NCBI GenBank assembly: GCA_037389465.1
Contig: JAZARR010000048.1
Location: 434,001 to 498,000, forward strand
Reading direction: 5' to 3'
Length of the DNA stretch: 64,000 nucleotides
Origin: Baylisascaris procyonis
Taxonomy: Eukaryota; Nematoda; Chromadorea; Rhabditida; Ascarididae
A program made the position numbers and the translations under genes. The notes under the pieces were generated by a model. It saw nothing but the letters and a program-made list of their open reading frames with translations, was not told the DNA's origin and ran no database searches. This document shows, piece by piece, positions 1 through 12,966 of this stretch (position 1 is its first letter; the number at the start of each line of letters is the position of its first letter).

Positions 1-3000
1 CCATGGAGCAGGTGGTTCCTCATGGGTCCTATCTGGTGAATGCAGGCAGTGCCGATCAAGAAATTTTAAAAAAGTCAAGAGAGGCTATGCTGGATGAATG
101 TAAACGTTGCGAACGACTTGGTGTTCCTATCTATAACATTCATCCAGGTTTGTTTTGCCGAGTGTCATTTCCTTTCGATGCACAATATTTGAGGTGACGA
201 TAAAGAAGTTTTTACGAACGAAAATAGTAAATGGTTGTATAGTTTTTTGTTAGCGCCTGATAAAAGATTCAAGGCAGATATTGCAAACAAATATCCGTAT
301 GTTGTTGCTGGGATAGTCTTGCTGTTCTTTTCAGTGAATTCGTCAAGGCGTCGACGTGCTTTAGAAGGTCGTTACAGTGTTGCAGTTTATCGTAATTAAT
401 ACTGATAACGCTACGCTTTCAACTTGCAATCCATAATTGGCTCGACTCATTTTTACGTTGCTTTGTTTTTACGTAAGATTAGGTATTTGCGAAATGTGCA
501 TCGATGTGAAATGTATACAAATTCTAAATGCGATGTTTTGAAGGCAGTCGATGAAACTGAGCCTTGAGTATCGTCGCAAAACTTCATAAATCTAGCTTAG
601 TAGTTGACTTAAAGCTGCTAACAGCTAGACAACGTAAAGGCACATACATATGCACATAGAATACCGTACCGTACTGCGTATTGCTAGCGTGCATATTGCA
701 AAGTTCATGATTGACGGATCTTTCACAGACTTATGCAAACAGTCGGTTCGGTTAAGATGGAATTGCATTATTGGGTTCAATTTATCAGTTGTTAGATGCT
801 TATTGGAACGGCTGAGTTGGTGAACGAGGTTACAAAGGCATACTGTGACAGGCTGTTGGCATAGTTGGAAAGGTTGACAGTCACTCATCACCCCACATCA
901 TGCTCAATTGGAAGTGCCTTAGTCTATCTGCCGAGTTACTGTTGATTATATTCCACTCACCTGCTCTACTGCCTGCAGTGATGTTTTCAGCGGTTTTGAT
1001 TATCCTTTCGGAGTCATATTTTTGTTCATTGTACCTCCAGGATTTGCTCACAACATTGTCCATATATAGCACAGAATATTTTGAGGTTCTTGGAAAAACT
1101 CTGAGTAACATACTGCACGTTTCGAATGGTGACGGATGATGTTGGCTCCCAAAAAAATTCATTTAAAGCCAGAAACATTGAAGCGAACTGAATGACGCTA
1201 GAGGACATCGGTTTTCAAGACTCTTGATATGTCCAGGAGTTCAGGAGAAACTTACCCACGTGCTTGGGTTGAGAAGACCTCACGCATACCTTTAACACCA
1301 ACGGTATAAGGAAAAAAGTTGCAAGTAACGGTTAGGTTGTTTAGCTTAGTGAAAGGTGTAACGCCAGAGCTTAGGTGAATTTTCTCGGTGATAATCATGG
1401 AAATGGGCGATCTACTCGACTGCGAAACGATTGGTTTTGCGACAATTTAAGGAGTAGGACGCTAAGGCCAAATATGAATGAGTAATGAAAAATTGGATAC
1501 GAGGAGAACAAGCGAAACATCTGCTGAGGTCACCTCCTTGCTGAAACTTTCAACAATCTCGTGAGTGAAAATTTGCAGCCCAATGTCAGCAGCGTGGATT
1601 GCGTTACAGGCTACACTTCAAGAGCACAACACATCATCTGAATGAATGCTTTTTAGCTCTACCCAATCTGTATAATTTGATGTCACCAGATACTGGGCCC
1701 CGCATTTCCAGCCCCCATAATCATTTAGGCCGCCGAAGTTCGAGGTCCTGAATCTCGGTATCACTCAAAGAATTTATGAGTTTACTTTTCAAGCCGAAGC
1801 GGTGAGAGTGTAGGGCGTTGTTACAGAGTTATTGTTATAGGTTAGGGGCACTTGACTAACTCAAAAGTAACTATATTGTCGCGGGGTACCTTTTGAAAGT
1901 TACTGGCACTTGATACGCTGAGTAAATTTTTGCAGTGAATGTATCTGCCCATTTCCAGCGATATCACGAGCCGAATCTTGAAGACATCTGAGGAATTGAG
2001 TAAAAAATTTATGCAGTAATCACCAGGCAGTTTTACATGAGGTAACCCGAGACAGGTCACTGCGCTCAGTCAGCTCGGCGAAGATGTGAAGTCAAGCAAC
2101 CGTCATCAGATTCACAGGCAGAATCACACATGCAGGAATCTTGCAGAACGTTCAGTAGGAAGAATAACTTTTGGGCGCGTTATAAGTATTTGAGCTTCTT
2201 TTTGTTGAAACATTAGTAGATACCATCGTGGGGTCGTGTCTGAGGGCATTAAGTAATGTCGCTAGTAATAACGATTGCTACTGATTGTTTTCACGTTAAG
2301 GTTCGACGGCGGGTAAGCACACCATCGAGGAATGTATTGATACGGTTGCAGCTTCGATCAACTACGTTCTTGAGCGAACCGCTAGCGTTATTATTGGTAA
2401 GTATATTCATGCGAATATCAGTAGATCTTATGAGTGACAAAAAACGCGCCCGTGCAGCCACTCGTTGTGAAGGATAGCTTTGTTCAGTCCCTGAAATGCA
2501 TATGTGCACCTAAGCTACTTAGATCCAATTGCTTTGTTGTCTTCCAGAGAGGGGATGGTTGCTGTAATGGTTAATAAGCGTTTGCAGTTATTGAGACAAT
2601 GGCCGGACAAGGAAGCACGGTTGGTGGGACATTTGAAGAGATTCGTAGTATCATCGACCGCGTAGACAAGAAGGATCGTATCGGCGTTTGCATCGACACA
2701 TGCCATATTTTCGCAGCCGGTAGATTCTGCTCATTTTGACTGTTGTTCTGGATGGCATTCTATTGTCAATTTCTTCTTGCTTTTGATGTTCATAATCGTT
2801 TCAATCAAGTTTAGTGTGTTGATGGTTTGGTATTTCGAATTTTCAATCAATGTCGTCGTTGGTTTGTCCGATCTCGAAAGAATCGTGAATATCATAGCAG
2901 TTAATATATGCTTCACATCGTGCAATTTTTAAAAGAAAACGTTCAGTAAAAGACAAATTTTCAGTGTCTAAAAAATTTCGTGAAGGGGACTGCTGTACTA

Positions 3001-3972
3001 GAGGGTCATTAGCGGGATCGTTGGATTTTTCTTTAGTTGATGAATGATCGGCTTATGTAGAATTTGGCTACGTTTTATTTCACACGTTTTTGGACTCCGT
3101 GTTTTTTTGAATTTCTTTAAGCATAATTCTTTGTAATGCTTGCCTATGGTCATGTTCGTGTACTTATTCCGGCTAGTGCCGAGTCTTATTTGTTGCGTTA
3201 AGGGTACGACATTCGCACGGAAGAGGCGTATCAGAAGACAATGGACGATTTTGAGAGAATTGTTGGATTCAAGTACCTCAAGGCGGTACACTTGAATGAC
3301 TCAAAAGGTGTGTTGAACATTCGGCATGTTCTTTCCGTTCACATTTATGTCCTATACAAATTTCGAACAGTTCTTCATTCAATTCATGGTATTCGATTGT
3401 TTTTGAAGTCATGAAACGGTTACCATATAATGCCTTACCCAGAATTCCTTCAGTAAGGATACTCTATTGTCTAGGTATGTAAGCCCCTGATAGTTATATC
3501 TGATGCTTTTTTCGTCTTCTGCTATTTAAATTCTTTTCTACTTCAGCAACATTTTGAATAAAGTGCTGAAGTATTTCGAAAGTACCTCGAAACTAATATG
3601 TGTAGTAGAATGATTTTCAGTGTCATCAGACAACATGCAAATCGTAGTTATTTATTGACACTGTTCCGAGAGGTCAATTTAGATAGAAGGATTTAAACGC
3701 CAATTTCACTGCATGCGAGTAGCTATTGATGCTTTGCTAAAGGATCGGAATGCTTAATCATAAATGCTTTAAGTATATTGAAGATGGCGCCGATTTCAGG
3801 CGGACTAGGTTCAAAGTTGGACCGTCATGAGAACATTGGGAAAGGGCAACTGAGGTATGCGTTCAAGTATCTCATGTGCGATGCTCGTTTCGATGGCATC
3901 CCGATGGTGCTTGAGACACCCGAAGGGGATTACGCTGCCGAAATGATCAGACTTTATTCGCGAACCGATTGA
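1..3972 (+). CDS. apn-1: AP endonuclease IV (APN-1/Nfo family), 5'-truncated, 5 exons
   Basis: This is the C-terminal three quarters of a class II apurinic/apyrimidinic endonuclease of the endonuclease IV family, which incises DNA 5' of abasic sites in base-excision repair using a metal cluster. Exons that join in frame with GT...AG borders are <1-147, 2301-2396, 2588-2719, 3203-3307 and 3800-3972, giving 216 visible residues ending in TGA. Family metal ligands are all visible: His in PHGSYL, His in NIHPG, Glu in VIETMAGQG, Asp and His in CIDTCH, His in VHLNDSK, Asp and His in LDRHENIG, and Glu in VLETP. Bacterial Nfo is 285 residues, so about 65-70 N-terminal residues lie upstream of the window; the ATG at position 3 is an internal codon or close to an exon start. 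Introns are 2153, 191, 483 and 492 bp. Introns 1 and 3 end in GTTAAG instead of the usual nematode TTTCAG. The symbol is by family; orthology is inferred. Confidence 0.93.
148..2300 (+). other. Large intron 1 of the AP endonuclease gene
   Basis: This 2.15-kb interval separates the exon ending in the NIHPG motif from the exon encoding the [12 protein letters not shown] segment. The donor GTTTGT directly follows position 147, and the acceptor is GTTAAG ending at 2300. The join keeps phase 1 and restores the conserved HPGST sequence. I see no nested gene, RNA or repeat in it; the short open frames inside have no recognisable similarity. Confidence 0.8.
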
Positions 3973-6589
3973 ACCGCATGGTGTGCGTTTCAGCTGTTCT
4001 ACTATATCTTCTCAGTGCGCCTCGATTTTGAATTATTTCATCTAAGGAATGTGTTGTGTGGCAATAGGCGAGATAGCCAAGAAAGGATCAGGGATGGAAG
4101 ACTGTCTTGCTTAGCAGGTTTTTTGTTTCGCCTTTCGAGTCTCAAAAAGAGATCACTGCATATTTAACAAACTTTTCGAAGATCTTATGAAACGAAAAAG
4201 CACGTGAAGTTGCCTGTTCTCTTCAATTAGCATTTTATTAATTTTGTGCGAAGATTACAGTTCATAACAAATGTTGGTTACTTTAGGGTCCGGTAATTTC
4301 TTTAAGGGTGCAACGAAGCACTCATAAAAGCTGTCACTGTTGCCACACTTTGCTTGTTTTGTTTGATAAATGGAAAATACGTCACATGGCAGATCAGTTA
4401 ATATTCAAAGACATGAACGGAAATAACTAGAAGTACAAAAAAGGCAGCACGTAATGGTGGGATGAGCGCGGAAGAGAATATCATAGTAAACGACAGTAAT
4501 ATTTTCAAAGATTGTTGTCTTCCACCATGACGATTTTGACGTAATTTGTCCGAATTCAGATGCACTAGCTGTAGTGCTTAGCCGTTTCGTGCTGCTCCCT
4601 CCTTCGCATATTTTTCTTCGGCAGAATATTATACATGATTTCAAGTAGTACAGTGTGTTGACATACTCTCTGCTAATGTCTCGTCTTATAACGTTGAATG
4701 CAGAACAATTTTGAATCCCGCAACTTCCGCTCCAAATTTTCTGACGTTTATTTCCCAGGGAATCAGATCATTTCTACCTTCTTTGATCTCTACCGCGAAA
4801 CCAAATCATTTCTAGAACAACATCGGTGCAGTTTAAATTCTGTCGATCACTGTACTCGCGATAGTTCGTTCGTTGCCTATTGGCATTATTCACTCATAAG
4901 CACGCCCATTTAAGATTGCATTGCATCATGCAGTCGTTGTAGTTGTTGTTCGTTGCGTTTTGTTTCATTTTCATAGTTGTTCGTTGAGCGCAAATATCTA
5001 AAGCTTGCACTTTTATAGTTCATGTGGATTTGTGCAGAATTCTTTTATTTTGAGATTTTGTGAAGTCAGTTATGTTGATTCATTTGGCACACATGTTTCC
5101 ACTTCATAGAGATCACTCTATTTTGCAGAAATTGAAGTTCATCATTACTTCATCTATTACCTCACTTTTGATCACATAATCGCTAATTCTTTGGTCTTTT
5201 CGCTTACTTCAGTTACTTCCTTCACGTTTACCAAACTCCGCTATCGTCTCTTGAAGTAGAATTTATCTGTACTTGTAAGTTCTGACTATCACCAAGCGCT
5301 TGCATCTTTGACGTTATACACTCATATTTGATGCTTGCTTTCATACGCATCGGTGAGATGAGAAAAAAAAAATGAAAGAGACGATTGATTTGAAGCAATC
5401 CGAATGCGGTATCAGAATCCCCTAAAATAGCTGTACTCTGGTGGTAAGCAGACATCCTGTTCGCGCACATGTCCACTCCGTCGCATATATTGTGATGCGA
5501 GGAGCCCATTTTTACTGCAATATCTTCAACGTTTCTGCCCTTACGAGCATTCCTTTCTCCAAATACAGTCCAGTCCTGCTTTGCTATTTCCAGCACACGC
5601 GAGCAAGGGACAGGGAGGGAGAAGTTGTAAAGCATCAGACATTCAGAACCCGGAGCTGCAGCCGTCGTTGCTGATCACGTTGCACAACGTCGATCAATTT
5701 GAGGCGCTAGTGGAAAGAAGACAACATCGATCAGTTCGACAGCCACCAGAGCAGTTTAGAGTAAAGAATGAAACCTTCGCAGGCAAGTGCAAAATCATGG
5801 AGAGAGAGAAGGGTCTACTGTGAAATGAGCGAAGAGCGGGGGAACGTTGGGTTGCGGTCCATTGATTTTCACATATGTCGTTTTCACGATCATCTCTTTT
5901 GTTCCATCCTTTTTTGTCTTTGATTTCAATTTTTAGTCGATATTGAATGCATGCCTTTCTAAAAAAGACATACTTTCAAGTAAGATTATAAGAATGCACG
6001 TGCATAGCAGGCAAATGCAAGCCAGCGGCCACATAGAGACAAATGGAACTCGAATTCCTTTGCGTGATTGAGCCATCCAAAGTTCCTGGGAGCGCCAAGC
6101 GCTTGCAATGCGTAAATCCCCGGTCACCATCAGTATCAAGGTTCGCTCACAAAAAAATTTGGAGACCATAGTAACGCAGCTTCAGTCGAGAAACTGTCAG
6201 TGACGTCATATTTCTCTGCACGAACGACAACAGAAGCGGCTTTACTCAAAGAGTAAGCTTCAACCACTGACGCTTCAGTTAACAGCATCTAATGCATCTA
6301 TTATTACAGGATGGGTGCGCAGGAATTTTCGTGTTAAAGGAAAACTGTGAACGAGTTAATGCGATCTGGCGGCGCATTGTCTTCGCGAAAGAAGGCAGGA
6401 AGTGCACAAAGAAAAGCGAATTAAAGAAACCATCCCAGCTACGTATGATTCCATTTGAAGGGATCGGCGAATGAGCCGCACGAACACGCGGGTGAGTGGT
6501 GCAGAGCATTTTTCTCAATATTCTAAAAATATTAAGAACAGTATGACCCCGGCAATTGGATGAGGCTTTCCGCTCAAAGGCCCAAAACA
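3973..6589. other. Intergenic region without a recognisable gene
   Basis: The region after the endonuclease stop codon is AT-richer and shows only short, unrelated open frames on both strands. The longest (5228-5635 minus, 135 codons) looks compositionally random. A frame ending at 5823 on the + strand has a charged C-terminus but no family signature or clear splice context. I found no tRNA, simple-sequence array or clear poly(A) signal. A possible fragment of the array repeat at about 6258-6290 is described in the findings. Confidence 0.5.
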
Positions 6590-6756
6590 ACACGCGAGCT
6601 CCGGCTAAACATAAGCGTCATCGCTAACAGCCGAACGCGCTAGTCGATTGCGACAGCGAAGCTCACGAGTCACATCTCGCCATGAAATGTTTAGCAGATA
6701 TTCCATTATGCTGTGAGAGCTTCTTTGTACGCAGACTTTGGTGACGGCAATTCCAA
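6590..6756 (-). pseudogene. Decayed outlying copy of the tRNA-Asn repeat unit
   Basis: From about 6622 the sequence follows the array monomer: CTAACAGCCGAACGCGCTAG (antisense anticodon arm and D arm), then GCGAAGCTCACGAGTCACAT, then spacer matching the long monomer class through GTGAGAGCTTCTTT. Anticodon-to-D-arm similarity is high, while the T arm and acceptor 3' strand (6590-6620) are barely recognisable. It sits about 470 bp outside the first regular unit and has many substitutions, so I read it as an old edge copy that escaped homogenisation. It is not expected to make a tRNA. Confidence 0.72.
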
Positions 6757-7056
6757 CTTATCCGGCGTTCCGGCCCCTTGGATGTTGTATTTAATCTCCT
6801 AACAAAGCTAAGTCGTGCTCCGCAGATTTCCACCTTGAATAGCAGTGAGCCTTGAACTGTGATTACTAGTCCTCACAACGCGTAAACGGAAACCAACAGC
6901 GCCAGAATACCACGCTGCATTGTGCGCCGCCCGGAACGTTGCAGAGATTACAGAGACAAACCGCCGCAGGCATCAGATTAGGAAATCTGGAGGATTCATG
7001 ATAAACTGTACGACGAAATGCTTCACAGCTTTCCACCTCGAACGGGAAAAGAAGGT
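6757..7056. other. Transition between unique DNA and the array
   Basis: No gene is visible. The last 45 bases before the first regular tRNA body (about 7012-7056) still resemble the unit segment preceding the tRNA 3' end, including CAGCTTTCCACCTCGAACGG in place of the usual CGAAGTTTTTCAACCTGGAA. There may be another badly decayed tRNA-like stretch around 6846-6920, which I cannot prove by eye. Confidence 0.4.
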
Positions 7057-7130
7057 CGCTCCCGGGTGGGCTTGAACCACTAACCTTTCGGTTAACAGCC
7101 GAACGCGCTGACCGATTGCGCCACGGAAGC
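7057..7130 (-). tRNA. tRNA-Asn(GTT), first regular unit of the array
   Basis: The 74-base body folds as a cloverleaf on the minus strand: acceptor GCTTCCG against CGGGAGC with one G-U pair, D stem GCGC/GCGC, anticodon stem TTCGG/CCGAA around loop CTGTTAA (anticodon GTT), five-base variable loop, and discriminator G as expected for Asn. The first T-stem pair is A-C instead of G-C. The residues from U8 through the variable loop follow the highly conserved animal tRNA-Asn. Box A (TGGCGCAATCGG) and box B (GGTTCAAGCCC) fit the Pol III consensus. Confidence 0.85.
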
Positions 7131-7659
7131 TCGCGAGTCAGATCTCGTTCTGGAATTTTCTACAGACACTCCGTTATGAGGTTTTCTCAAAAAAGGCTGA
7201 TGATGGGCATTCCTGTCTGCGAAGTTATTCAAAGTCAAATAAAAGAATGCCGCTCCTGGATGGGCTTGAACCACGAACCTTTCGGTTAATAGCCGAACGC
7301 GCTGACCGATTGCGCCACGGAAGCTCGCGAGTCAGATCTCATCTTGAAATTTTCTAAAGATACTCCGTTATGAGGTTTTCTCAAAAAAGGCTGATGATGG
7401 GCATCCCTGCCTTCGAAGTTTTTTAACCTGGAATGAAAAAAACCGCTCCCGGATGGGCTTGAACCACTAACCTTTCGCTCAACAGCCGAACGCGCTAACC
7501 GATTGGGCCACGGAACCCGCGAGTCGGATCTGATCCTGAAATGTTCTGGAGATACTCCGTTATGAGCTTTTCTCAAAAAAGCTGATGATGGGCCTTCCTG
7601 CCTGCAAAGTTTTTCAACGTGAAATAGAAGAATGCCGCTCCTGGCTGGCTTTAACCACG

Positions 7660-7702
<43 letters not shown>

Positions 7703-7860
7703 CGAAGCTCGCGAGTCAGATCTCATCCTGGAATGTTCTACAGATACTCCGTTATGAGCTTTTCTCAAAAAACGCTGATGATGGGCATCCCTGCCTGCGA
7801 AGTTTTTCAACCTGGAATAAAGGAATGCCGCTCCCGGGTGGGCTTGAACCACCAACCTTC

Positions 7861-7899
<39 letters not shown>

Positions 7900-8041
7900 A
7901 GCTCGAGAGTCAGATCTCATCCTGGAATTTTCTACAGATACTCCGTTATGAGGTTTTCTCAAAAAAGGCTGATGATGGGCATTCCTCTCTGCGAAGTTTT
8001 CAACCTGCAATGAAAAAGACCTCTCCCGGACGGGCTTGAAG

Positions 8042-8091
<50 letters not shown>

Positions 8092-8230
8092 AGCTCGGGA
8101 GTCAGATCTCATCCTGAAATGTTCTACAGATACTCCGTTATGTTCTGAGAGGTTTTCTCAAAAAAGACTGATGATGGGAATTCCTGTCTGCGAAGTTTTC
8201 AACCTGCAATGAAAAAGACCTCTCCCGGAC

Positions 8231-8290
<60 letters not shown>

Positions 8291-8429
8291 AGCTCGGGAG
8301 TCAGATCTCATCCTGAAATGTTCTACAGATACTCCGTTATGTTCTGAGAGGTTTTCTCAAAAAAGACTGATGATGGGAATTCCTGTCTGCGAAGTTTTCA
8401 ACCTGCAATGAAAAAGACCTCTCCCGGAC

Positions 8430-8489
<60 letters not shown>

Positions 8490-8628
8490 AGCTCGCGAGA
8501 CAGATCTCATCCTGGAATGTTCTACAGATACTCCGTTATGTTCTGAGAGGTTTTCTCAAAAAAGACTGATGATGGGAATTCCTGTCTGCGAAGTTTTCAA
8601 CCTGCAATGAAAAAGACCTCTCCCGGAC

Positions 8629-8669
<41 letters not shown>

Positions 8670-8815
8670 CAACCGATTGCGCGACGGAAGGTCGAGAGTC
8701 AGATCTCATCCTGGAATTTTCTACAGATACTCGGTTATGAGGTTTTCTCAAAAAAACCTGATGATGGGCATCCTTGCCTGCGAAGTTTTTCAACCTGGAA
8801 TAAAGGAATGCCGCT

Positions 8816-8879
<64 letters not shown>

Positions 8880-9224
8880 CGAAGCTCGCTAGTCAGATCT
8901 CATCATGAAATGTTCTACAGATACTCCGTTATGTTCTGAGAACTTTTCTCAAAAAATACTGATGATGGACATTAATGCCTGCGAAGTTTTTCAACCTGGA
9001 ATGAAAAAAACGGCTCCCGGATGGGCTTGAACCACCAACCTTTCGGCTAACAGCCGAACGCGCTGACCGATTGCGCCACGGAAGCTCGCGAGTCAGATCT
9101 CGTTCTGGAATTTTCTACAGACACTCCGTTATGAGGTTTTCTCAAAAAAGGCTGATGATGGGCATTCCTGTCTGCGAAGTTTTCAACCTGCAATGAAAAA
9201 GACCTCTCCCGGACGGGCTTGAAG

Positions 9225-9274
<50 letters not shown>

Positions 9275-9424
9275 AGCTCGGGAGTCAGATCTCATCCTGA
9301 AATGTTCTGCAGATACTCGGTTATGTTCTGAGAGCTTTTCTCAGAAAAGGCTGATGATGGGCGTCCTTGCCTTCGAAGTTTTTCAACCTGGAATGAAAAA
9401 AACCGCTCCCGGACGGGCTTGAAG

Positions 9425-9474
<50 letters not shown>

Positions 9475-9603
9475 AGCGCGCGAGTCAGATCTCATCCTGG
9501 AATGTTCTACAGATACTCCGTTATGTTCTCAGAGCTTTTTTGAAAAAAGATCGATGATGGACATTCCTGTCTGCGAAGTTTTTCAACCTGGAATGAAAAA
9601 AAC

Positions 9604-9613
9604 CGCTCCCGGA

Positions 9614-9674
<61 letters not shown>

Positions 9675-9677
9675 AGC
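9604..9677 (-). tRNA. tRNA-Asn(GTT), complete body with strong terminator
   Basis: All stems pair, with the second T-stem pair a G-U wobble (CCATC in place of CCACC). A run of seven T on the minus strand starts two bases after the discriminator, so Pol III would stop at once. This unit and its right neighbour form a 387-bp dimer seen again at 11152 and 11539. Confidence 0.85.
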
Positions 9678-9735
9678 TCGCGAGACAGATCTCATCCTGG
9701 AATGTTCTACAGATACTCCGTTATGAGCTTTTCTC

Positions 9736-9741
9736 AAAAAA
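9736..9741 (-). terminator. Spacer T6 run, candidate distal Pol III terminator
   Basis: Six T on the minus strand in the context CAGCGTTTTTTGAG. An equivalent run in CAGCCTTTTTTGAG or CAGTCTTTTTTGAG occurs at the same place in nearly every unit, about 50-65 bases beyond the tRNA 3' end. It would act as the first efficient stop for units without a proximal T-run, and as back-up for the others. Confidence 0.6.
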
Positions 9742-9797
9742 CGCTGATGATGGGCATCCCTGCCTGCGAAGTTTTTCAACCTGGAATAAAGGAATGC

Positions 9798-9801
9798 CGC
9801 T

Positions 9802-9868
<67 letters not shown>

Positions 9869-9871
9869 AGC
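9798..9871 (-). tRNA. tRNA-Asn(GTT), complete body lacking a proximal terminator
   Basis: The cloverleaf is complete, with a fully Watson-Crick T stem (GGTGG/CCACC). The trailer reads GCATTCCTTTATTCC, with only three T in a row. The first run of four or more T is the six-T run at 9736-9741, about 57 bases downstream, so the primary transcript should have a long 3' trailer. Confidence 0.85.
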
Positions 9872-10187
9872 TCGAGAGTCAGATCTCATCCTGGAATTTT
9901 CTACAGATACTCGGTTATGAGGTTTTCTCAAGAAAACCTGATGATGGGCATCCTTGCCTTCGAAGTTTTTCAACCTGGAATCAAAAAAACCTCTCCGGGA
10001 TGGGCTTGAACCACCAACCTTTCGTTTAACAGCCGAACGCGGTAACCCATTGCGCCACGGAACCCGCGAGTCGGATCTGATCCTGAAATGTTCTTCAGAT
10101 ACTCCGTTATGAGCTTTTCTCAAAAAACGCTGATGATGGGCATCCCTGCCTGCGAAGTTTTTCAACCTAGAATAAAGGAATGCCGCT

Positions 10188-10254
<67 letters not shown>

Positions 10255-10984
10255 AGCTCGAAAGTCAGATCTCATCCTGGAATTTTCTACAGATACTCGG
10301 TTATGAGGTTTTCTCAAAAAAACCTGATGATGGGCATCCTTGCCTTCGAAGTTTTTTAACCTAGAATGAAAAAAACCGCTCCCGGATGGGCTTGAACCAC
10401 TAACCTTTCGTTTAACAGCCGAACGCGCTAACCGATTGGGCCACGGAACCCGCGAGTCGGATCTGATCCTGAAATGTTCTGGAGATACTCCGTTAGGAGC
10501 TTTTCTCAAGAAAACCTGATGATGGGCATCCTTGCCTTCGAAGTTTTTCAACCTGGAATCAAAAAAACCTCTCCCGGATGGGCTTGAACCACCAACCTTT
10601 CGTTTAACAGCCGAACGCGCTAACCGATTGGGCCACGGAACCCGCGAGTCGGATCTGATCCTGAAATGTTCTGGAGATACTCCGTTAGGAGCTTTTCTCA
10701 AAAAAGCTGATGATGGGCCTTCCTGCCTGCGAAGTTTTTCAACGTGAAATAGAAGAATGCCGCTCCTGGCTGGCTTTACCACGAACCTTTCGGTTAACAG
10801 CCGAACGCGGTAACCGATTGCGCCACCGAAGCTCGGGAGTCAGACTTCATCCTGAAATGTTCTACAGGTGCTCCGTTATGTTCTGAGAGCTTTTCTCAAA
10901 AAAGACTGATGATGGGCCTTCCTGCCTGCGAAGTTCTTCAACCTGAAATAAAAGAATGCCGCTCCTGGATGGGCTTGAACCACG

Positions 10985-11016
<32 letters not shown>

Positions 11017-11161
11017 CATTGCGCCACGGAACCCGCGAGTCGGATCTGATCCTGAAATGTTCTAGAGATACTCCGTTATGTGCTTTTCTCAGAAAAGGCT
11101 GATAATGGGCCTTCCTGCGTTCGAAGTTTTTCAACCTGGAATGAAAAAAACCGCTCCCGGA

Positions 11162-11222
<61 letters not shown>

Positions 11223-11378
11223 AGCTCGCGAGACAGATCTCATCCTGGAATGTTCTACAGATACTCCGTTATGAGCTTTTCTCAAAAAACGCTGATGATG
11301 GGCATCCCTGCCTGCGAAGTTTTTCAACCTGGAATAAAGGAATGCCGCTCCCGGGTGGGCTTGAACCACCAACCTTTT

Positions 11379-11416
<38 letters not shown>

Positions 11417-11548
11417 AGCTCGAGAGTCAGATCTCATCCTGGAATTTTCTACAGATACTCGGTTATGAGGTTTTCTCAAAAAAACCTGATGATGGGCATC
11501 CTTGCCTTCGAACTTTTTCAACCTGGAATGAAAAAAACCGCTCCCGGA

Positions 11549-11609
<61 letters not shown>

Positions 11610-11740
11610 AGCTCGCGAGACAGATCTCATCCTGGAATGTTCTACAGATACTCCGTTATGAGCTTTTCTCAAGAAACGCTGATGATTGGCATCCCTGCCT
11701 GCGAAGTTTTTCAACCTGGAATAAAGGAATGCCGCTCCCT

Positions 11741-11803
<63 letters not shown>

Positions 11804-11952
11804 AGCTCGAGAGTCAGATCTCATCCTGGAATTTTCTACAGATACTCGGTTATGTTCTGAGAGCTTTTCTCAGAAAAGGCTGATGATGGGCATCCTTGCC
11901 TTCGAAGTTTTTCAACCTGCAATGAAAAAACCGCTCCCGGATGGGCTTGAAT

Positions 11953-12002
<50 letters not shown>

Positions 12003-12160
12003 ACCCCGCGAGTCAGATCTCATCCTGGAATGTTCTACAGATACTCCGTTATGTTCTCAGAGCTTTTTTGAAAAAAGACCGATGATGGACATTCCTGCCT
12101 TCGAAGTTTTTCAACCTGGAATGGAAAAAACCGCTCCCGGATGGGTTTGAACCACCAAAT

Positions 12161-12192
<32 letters not shown>

Positions 12193-12543
12193 ACGGCACG
12201 GAAGCCGGCGAGTCAGATCTCGTCTTGGAATTTTCTACAGATACTCCGTTATGAGGTTTTCTCAAAAAACGCTGACGATGGGCATTCCTGCCTTCGAAGT
12301 TTTTCACCCTGGAATGAAAAAAACGGCTCCCGGATGGGCTTGAACCACGAACCTTTCGGTTAACAGCCGAAAACGCTAAACCGATTGCGCCACGGAAGCT
12401 CGAGAGTCAGATCTCATCCTGAAGTGTTCTGGAGATACTCCGTTATGAGCTTTTTTCAAAAAAGGTGATGATGGGCGTCCCTGCCTGGGAAGTTTTTCAA
12501 CCTGGAATAAAGGAATGCCGCTCCTGGACGGGCTTGAACCACG

Positions 12544-12589
<46 letters not shown>

Positions 12590-12923
12590 AGCTCGGGAGT
12601 CAGATCTGATCCTGAAATGTTCTAGAGATACTCGGTTATGTTCTGAGAGCTTTTCTCAGAAAAGGCTGATGATGGGCATCCTTGCCTTCGAAGTTTTTCA
12701 ACTTGGAATGAAAAAAACCGCTCCCGGATGGGCTTGAACCACCAACTTTCGGCTAACAGCCGAACGCGCCAACCAATTGCGCCACCGAAGCTCGATAGTC
12801 AGATCTCATGCTGAAATGTTCCACAGATACTCGGTCATGAAGTTTTCTCAAAAACGGCTGATGATGGGCATCGTTGCCTTCGAAGTGTTTCAACCTGGAA
12901 TGAAAAAAAAAACGGCTCCCGGA

Positions 12924-12966
<43 letters not shown>

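Noticed and set aside
881..1208. Short overlapping frames in the first endonuclease intron.
   Set aside because: They lie inside an intron fixed by the protein alignment, on both strands, with no conserved motif.
5228..5823. Overlapping frames of 135 codons (minus) and 80 codons (plus, ending at 5823) as possible host exons.
   Set aside because: I recognise no family, see no matching splice partners, and the two frames overlap on opposite strands. An unannotated exon cannot be excluded but is not supported.
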